A stretch of 64,000 bases of DNA. It comes from Artocarpus heterophyllus (taxonomy: Eukaryota > Streptophyta > Magnoliopsida > Rosales > Moraceae). The position numbers were made by a program, and so were the translations under genes. The notes below the pieces were generated by a model. The model was not told where the DNA came from, made no database searches, and saw nothing but the letters and a program-made list of their open reading frames with translations. The stretch covers positions 18,017,679 through 18,081,678 of the forward strand of contig CM046348.1 of the NCBI GenBank assembly GCA_025403435.1, in the 5' to 3' direction. Positions within the stretch are counted from its first letter, which is position 1, and each line of letters opens with the position of its first letter. Below are positions 57,757 through 64,000 of this stretch, one piece after another.

Positions 57757-58260
57757 TTAGTTGGAAAATAGGATTTTATTAAAGGAGATATTGTAGTATA
57801 TAACTGTTTTTTGAAAGTTACGGAGGCAAATAGCAGGACTTTTCAAAAAAAAAAAAAAGGGAAAGAAAGAAAAATAAAAGAAAAAGAACATAACATTTTT
57901 TTTTAATAAAATTTTTGAAATAGCATTTCTGTCAATTTTTGCGTCTTCTCCATGTTCGACCGTGTACATCACCAATGCCGTCACGTGATGCTCGTCGTCA
58001 ATTGCAACAACATGCCAATTGCGAACGTAGTGGCTGATGGCCCGTGCTAGGGCAGCGCAACAAAATGCAAAGTCTGGCTCGACATCGTCTTCCTCACTCA
58101 ACGCTAGCGAAATCTCAAGAAAGGGAACTGTAGCAACGACAATGCCAATTGCGAACACCGTGGCCGACTGCTTGTGGTAGAGCAACACAACAAAACCGTC
58201 TGGCTCAACATTGTCTTCCTTGCTCAACGCTTGAGAAGTACACCTTAGGAGGGAGAGAGG
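57757..58260 (-). other. GC-richer island with a 130-bp direct duplication and an unassigned open frame
   Basis: CCAATTGCGAACRYMGTGGC occurs at 58014 and 58144, and the following ~100 bases are similar, so a ~130-base block is duplicated. A minus-strand frame (156 codons) runs through both and therefore repeats itself (EDNVEPDGFVVLL, EDDVEPDFAFCCA). No family is recognised; it ends in a poly-K/F low-complexity part. Confidence 0.45.
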
Positions 58261-58418
58261 GAGAGATTTGAAATCAGACTTTTGAGTAGGGACATTTTGG
58301 GTATATCAGTGTATGAAAATATATCTGGTTTGGCATTTGTGTTATTCAATAAACTTTTTCTTAAAAGGTGACATTAATTTTAATTAGTCGAAACAAATAT
58401 GCTATTTCCCTCCGTATC

Positions 58419-59157
58419 TGTAACGACCCATTTTATGTGGCCGTTACTTAACTTAAACATAATCGTAGACTTAAACATACTTTAACATAAAGTATTAAAA
58501 TTGCAAGATAATTTTTTTTTGTCATGCTAACTTGTATTTATAGACTTTCATGTAGTCTACACAGTCTAATATGTGTCGTATTAGGTTGATCAAATTTGAT
58601 CCGTAAACTTAAAATTCTCATAAACATAACTGTGCTTTTTAAAACTGTAATATGCTCTTTCTTTAAAAATACTTACATAAATTCTTATTCTCTTGCTGTA
58701 TCATTGCCGTATAAAAATCTCCATACTGTCATTAAATCATCTTCATAAATTTATTCATACTGTATGGATTTCTTGAATTTGCTCCAATATGATAAACTTT
58801 GATAGTATTGCCTTTAAAATCGTTAATTCGCTTATTTCACCATATAGGTAATTTTTGCTAAAATAATATTTTGTATTTGAGAACTTAGATCAAAACTTAA
58901 AATTTGATTTCTTGATCAAAATAACATTTCGTAATCTCTAAAATTTCAAAAACATAAATTAATAATTAACAATATATATATTTTTCCATTGTAAATCTCT
59001 TCTTTTAACAGCTATACATGTATATATTTAACTTAACATGAAAACAAATTATAGACTTATAGTTTTATCATAAAATAATAGCCATAAATCATACAAATTT
59101 TTCATAGATTAAATTGACTATCTGTAAGTCAATTAAATCCAAACGCTGAGCTTTGTT

Positions 59158-59214
<57 letters not shown>

Positions 59215-60217
59215 CTTTTAAAACTTTAAAATATTAACTAAAACATTTTTTTCATTATAAATTTTCATGTTATAAGCTTCAAATTTTATCCTAAAACATA
59301 ATTGTCCTAATTTATAATAGTTTTATAAATTAAATTGACTACCTATAAGTCAATTTAGTTCAAATTATGAACTTAATACTATTTCAAGTTTTACGGGTAT
59401 AACCCATACTCTTTATCATGACAAGTCATTTATGACTCCACATCCAATCTATGGATGCTCTTTAAACTTTTGTAATCACATTACAGGTTGAAATTTGTTC
59501 GTTTGTAATTTTGCATTTACCTTAAAGGCTGGTGCAATGTTTAGGAATTCCATTAATATTTTAAAGTAATAATAATTATTATAATTATTATTATTATTAT
59601 TATAAATTTCGTACTGTTATTTATACATGTAAATAACTAACTGTGTGTATATATATATATATATTATATCATTCATTCTTGTCATGCCTTGTGGTCTCGT
59701 AAAGAAAATCAAGATCCAACTAGCATCTTTAAGCCTTATGCTCACCATTTCTCGAATTATGGTACCGAGCTCATGATCACTATTGATCTGAGTTTCTCTT
59801 ACTGAACTGATATCATATAGTAATTTTCCACATAATCATAGTAAGTTGAAAATTCCACTTTTTGTCAGATAATCCTAATTTAAACATTCTAATTGAGGTT
59901 CTTATAAAAATCACTTCTTTGACTCATACATGAAATCAATGAATTATAAACTTTTAGTTTAGCACATTGAATAATTATTTTTAATTATTTTAATGTACTA
60001 TCATAACCTTACATTGTTACTTGTTTCATAAATAAAGCACATAAATTTGTGCATTCACAATATTATTTATTTATAGAGTCTTATAGCTATTAAGACCTTT
60101 AAATTTGCGTGTAAATAAATTCTACACTTGTACTTTCTCAAGTACTTAGCTGACTAATTATGAAAAAAACCCTAATTAATCATACTTATTAATTTTTGAA
60201 TTTTTTCAGTCATTACA
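58419..60217 (+). mobile_element. Solo LTR of a Ty3/gypsy-type element (1.8 kb)
   Basis: Begins TGTAACGACCC and ends CAGTCATTACA. The 5-mers GTATC (58414-58418) and GTCTC (60218-60222) are a target duplication with one mismatch. The hairpin motif AAGCCTTATGCTCAC (about 59731) lies ~485 bases before the end, as in the 9.3-kb element. No coding region adjoins, so recombination between LTRs is likely. It contains (TA)n runs at 59160-59208 and 59649-59666. Confidence 0.72.
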
Positions 60218-60505
60218 GTCTCTGTTTCTAAAGAGCTCAAATTTGAGAGTCCTAATAAGCTCAAACTGCTCAAACCTCTAATAGCAATAGGGAACACTGC
60301 CACTTGAAATTTGTTGTAATTATGCCAAGTTTGTTTTTTAGGTTGATTGGTGTAATTAAACTACGAATACTTTTTTTTTTGTGAGTGGTAAGTGAGTCGT
60401 TGGACTGTTAATTTTGATAATTAAGTCTTCAAAATCTTATGTAGAAAATTTAAATTATGTATCATTTCCTTTTGAATTTATTACTGAACAATAATTTATC
60501 TATTG

Positions 60506-62367
60506 TAAGGGTGAACGGCAGGCGGTTTGGAGATTTTTGAATAGGTACAGGTCGGTTTTTTTGGATGGCGGGTTGGCGATTAACCAACCCGCAGACCCCC
60601 CGTGGAATAGCGAGCGATTTCAGTTTAGGTGCGGGATAGTGCGGGCAGGTGCAGGCTGGTTAGGCGGTTTGGGCCTATACTAAGCCTAATGTAATTTTTT
60701 GGGCTTTAAAAAAAGTTAAGAAAATTGGTAGAAAATATAAGATGATAATATATAAAGCATTCCTAAAAACAACCAAGTTTGACGCCTAAAGAGTATGACC
60801 ATATTCACAACAAATTAAGAATATTTCTCCACATAAAATGTAGTAGTGTTTGCAAAATCTTAGAGTTCCTACAACATGAAAAAGATCTTTGAATCACACG
60901 TATACATTCAATTCTTCAAGTAAATTGAAATAGAAATTTAACACAATTTGTATTGTGCAAACAATAGAAGGCTCCCCATTTTTGCAACAATCAATCAAGT
61001 GTATGAAGACACAAACAATAACCAATGGTTGTTAAGATTGCACTAAAGGTAATAAGACATAGAACCTCATCCTGACAATAAGAAAACCATGAAACTTCTG
61101 AGAAAATTACAATAAAAAACAGAATGATTCATTTGGAACAACCTTCTAATGCTGAGATAAACATTTGGCTTGCCCTCAATGAAAGATGAATTGCAAACAA
61201 AGTGATTACTATCTGACAAAGAGTGCCATACAATCATCCGATATACACAAATATTGGAATCAACACCCAACTCTGTCTTGAACTTGGGGTTGAATTCCTT
61301 TGTTAACTAACTTCAAAATATTACTAGTTATTGACCTTTTATTCATTTATTTATTGCATGTGTATTCCGATACTTTAAAATTTTCTAGCAAAAATCCTAA
61401 ATAACTTTTAAAATCAAAGATTTATAAGAGAAGCAAACACTCCAAAAAGAGCCAAACACTCAACTGATATCAATTGCATGGATGAAAAATTTCAGAACTT
61501 TCACAAGCAGATCCTAGTTTTATATATATATATATATCAACCATGAGAAAGAAAAATGCAGAAAAGCTATGAGATGACATAGGATCCATATTTGTATGCA
61601 AAATTCCTGCTTTTGTTTTTCTTGTACACCCATCAAGAAAGATATAAAGTCACAGAAATTGCTAGAAAGAGAAAGAGAGGGAAATAACTATAAGAGAGAT
61701 TATTGGCGCACACAGGGGAACTAATTTGTGAATAGTCTCCACTTCGAGCTCTACACAAAAAACCTAATAACACATCTATCATCTAGAAGAAAAGAAAACA
61801 GAAGAAAAGAAAAGATATACATATCTATCTTCACAAAACAGAAGGAAAGCCGAAAGCAAAGAAGATTTAACTTTGAAGCCAAAAAAAAACTTACAAGGAA
61901 GAAAAGAACTTGCCTGCCACTGACGGGAGCGAAGTGGGCGACAGCGGACGAAGGGGGAAGACAGCCACCGGAGGGGAAGCACTACGCCTGCCACTGCCAC
62001 TGAACTAATTACTTGGAACTAGGAGTGGGAAAAAGAAAAGAAAAAGGAAAACTTTGGGGTTGGCTAGCTGCGATTAAAACTTTGGGGGAACTCTAAGGAC
62101 TTAGAGTTGATGTAAGGGTAAAGGGACGGGGGGCAAAGGGCAGATTAGGTTAAGGAATTAGCTTCTTTTTTTTTTTTAGAAATTTAGGCAGGCGGGTCGG
62201 TTTGGACCCGCCCTTTAAATTTCCAAACTAAACCCGCACGCCAACATATACAGGCCGGCGGGTTCAACTCGCCCATGGGCGGGATACTAACGTGGACCCT
62301 TTTTTGGGGCGGGGCAAGCGCAGGTGCAAGCGGACGGCGGGTGCGGGGGGGTTTTTGTGCAGCCCTA
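60506..62367. mobile_element. Non-autonomous hAT element (1862 bp) with GC-rich ends
   Basis: Ends TAAGGGTGAACGGCAGGCGG and ...GTTTTTGTGCAGCCCTA. The octamers ATCTATTG (60498-60505) and GTCTGTTA (62368-62375) align with three transition differences, and the uninterrupted sister copy shows GTCTCTTA at the same place (63139-63146). Subterminal zones are rich in GCGGGT/ACCCGC motifs in both orientations. The AT-rich middle has no transposase. A CCACTGCCACTG motif near 61987 recurs, inverted, in the 910-bp hAT. Confidence 0.87.
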
Positions 62368-63138
62368 GTCTGTTAAACTTTTGATTTGGACAATTTACAC
62401 TTTCAATTTATGAATTTATAGCAAAATATCCCATTAATAATAGTGTTGATATTGTGATGGAAATAGACATGTGATCTGCACATGAGTTGTGATTTAATAA
62501 CATCTATGGTCATTTTTATCTACTTTAATACAAAATTATTGAGATTTTAATTAGGTTTTATGAAAATAGGGAAATTTTTAGTTAGTTTTTTTTAATATAA
62601 AGTTGGGTTAACATTGATTAAAAAAAATACTTTTATATGTTTTTAATTGACGATCTATGTATAAATCAAATGTTAGTTTTTGACGACAAAAAAATTTTAA
62701 CGCCGTAATCAATTGGGTATCGTTTGCCAGACATTCATATATTTAACGAATAAATTATAAAAATTAAATAACAATTCATTAGAAAATTTAATCCAATTGA
62801 TAGCCCCAGTCAATTCGAAGAAAAGACAACGTGATTTACAATTTTTTAATTAACTATTATAAAAGGAGCTAAGCGTCTATTCTTTTGGGCGTTGACATGT
62901 GAAGGGTCCTAAGGAGCTGAAACTGCTTAAACCATAAATACCAATGTGGTACGCCGCTTGAAATTTTGTTGCAATTGTGTGAAGTTTGTTTTTTGGGTTG
63001 GCTGGAATAATTAATTATTTTGTGAGTGGTAAGTGAGTCGTTGAACTCTTAATTTTGATAATTAAGTCTCCACAATCTTATACAGAAAATTTAGATTTTG
63101 TATCATTTACTCTTGAATTTATTACATTGAAACAATTT

Positions 63139-63146
63139 GTCTCTTA
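63139..63146 (+). other. Natural empty site for the 1862-bp hAT
   Basis: AACAATTTGTCTCTTAAAC in the second tandem copy corresponds to the two flanks of the hAT in the first copy, with a single GTCTCTTA octamer and no insertion. Confidence 0.8.
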
Positions 63147-63778
63147 AACTTTGATTTTGATAATTTACGTCTTAAATCTATAAATTTGTCCCAAAATATC
63201 TGTGATACTGTGATGAAATAGACATGCGCCTTGCATATGAGTCGTTATTTACTAGCATCTATGCACATTTTTTTTAGAGAACATTTTTCTATCTATTTTA
63301 ATCCAAAATTATTGGAATTTTAAATAAGTTTTATGAAAGTAGTGAATTTTTTAGTTAGCTTTTTTTAACATAAAGTTGGGCTAACATTAATTAAAAAAAG
63401 GCTTTTATATGCTTTAATTGATGCCCCATGTGTAAATCAAATGTCAATTTTGACAGAAAAATTAACACCGTAAGCAATTGGGTATAGTTTGCTATACATT
63501 TATATTTAACGAAGAAATTATAAAAATTAAAAGTTTATAAGATAAATCACAAATGTCCAATTTGAAAATTTAATCAAATTGATAGCACCATTTCATTCCG
63601 GAGAAAAGATAACGTGCCTTGCAATTTAAGTTTAACTATCTTACCATTATAAAAGGTGCCAGCCGCTTAACCCTTAGGTGCCAAGACATCTCTTTTCTTT
63701 TGGATCACCTTTTAATTTTTTTTTTACCAGCTGTTTAGTTAGGAGGTGGTATTCCCACCACAAACTCAGTTATAAATA

Positions 63779-64000
63779 GGGGGCATTTGGTTTGCAGTAA
63801 TCAGTAGGAATCATATTCCCGAGAAAATGATTGTAGGGAATATGATTCCCAGGAACTAAGATTATTACGTTTGGTTATACATAGGAATCTTGTATAATTG
63901 ACAAAATAATTTATTGTATTACCATTAAATGTATCAATATAATATATTAGAACTAATATTAAATAATAATAATATAAATATAAATAATAAAATAATATTA
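63779..64000. mobile_element. Left part of a Tourist-like MITE running off the window
   Basis: Begins GGGGGCATTTGGTTTGC after ATAAATA, with inner inverted segments GGAATCATATTCCC and GGGAATATGATTCC. The right end is beyond base 64000. Confidence 0.5.

Larger units (their letters stand above)
60240..63700 (+). repeat. ~0.79-kb tandem duplication, copy 1 split by a hAT element
   Basis: Copy 1 is 60240-60505 plus 62376-62895; copy 2 is about 62898-63700. Shared anchors include GTGAGTGGTAAGTGAGTCGT (about 60380 and 63020), AATTTTGATAATTAAGTCT, and ATTATAAAAGG near the right end of each (62858 and 63646). Copy 2 lacks the insertion. Confidence 0.85.

Noticed and set aside
61728..62003. 91-codon basic open frame inside the 1862-bp hAT.
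   Set aside because: It begins in purine-rich low-complexity DNA and ends in the GC-rich subterminal zone; no transposase motif.

Overview
The window looks like repeat-rich intergenic DNA from a flowering plant, most likely a dicot. The evidence is a plant-type fasciclin-like arabinogalactan protein gene, a plant NUDT-type Nudix gene with GT..AG introns, plant Ty3/gypsy elements with initiator-Met-tRNA-like primer sites, tRNA-type SINEs, CACTA and hAT termini, and strongly AT-rich DNA between genes. I cannot name the species. Only two genes appear intact, both on the minus strand: a two-exon FLA gene (11876-14064, predicted 390 aa) and an eight-exon Nudix hydrolase gene (29633-32296, predicted 274 aa). 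All exon junctions were inferred from reading frame, splice motifs and family resemblance.

Layout. 1-6948: the 3' end of a degraded chromodomain-type Ty3/gypsy element, its LTR, and a 2.3-kb tandem duplication that takes in the LTR end and its flank. 6994-10386: a complete non-autonomous LTR element with no gag or pol; its LTRs carry CCGAC-rich minisatellites upstream of a TATA box and its interior is almost entirely a ~121-bp tandem array. 11876-14064: FLA gene. 14993-15222: SINE. 16.9-17.8 kb: MITEs. 19516-20110: one end of a CACTA-like element. 20640-24571: minus-strand Ty3/gypsy remnant (gag, primer site, 5' LTR). 25.1-29.2 kb: CACTA-like start, LTR fragments, a 627-bp tandem duplication and unrecognised DNA. 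29633-32296: Nudix gene. 32.3-38.0 kb: AT-rich DNA with MITEs. 39191-48490: a full-length 9.3-kb Ty3/gypsy element with equal 2178-bp LTRs and a perfect 5-bp target duplication (AAAAT), nested in an older LTR of opposite orientation. 49.6-56.5 kb: MITE, a fragment resembling the start of S-adenosylhomocysteine hydrolase, a SINE with target duplication, tandem duplications and a decayed multi-exon gene-like locus. 56567-57476 and 60506-62367: two non-autonomous hAT elements; the second has a natural empty site in the neighbouring copy of a tandem repeat. 58419-60217: solo LTR. 63779 to the end: start of another MITE.

The two intact genes have no evident functional link. The most distinctive features are the short-element LTR with a possible stress-responsive enhancer array, an in-frame 225-bp duplication in the gypsy reverse transcriptase that repeats the catalytic box, and at least five independent local tandem duplications of 0.3-2.3 kb.
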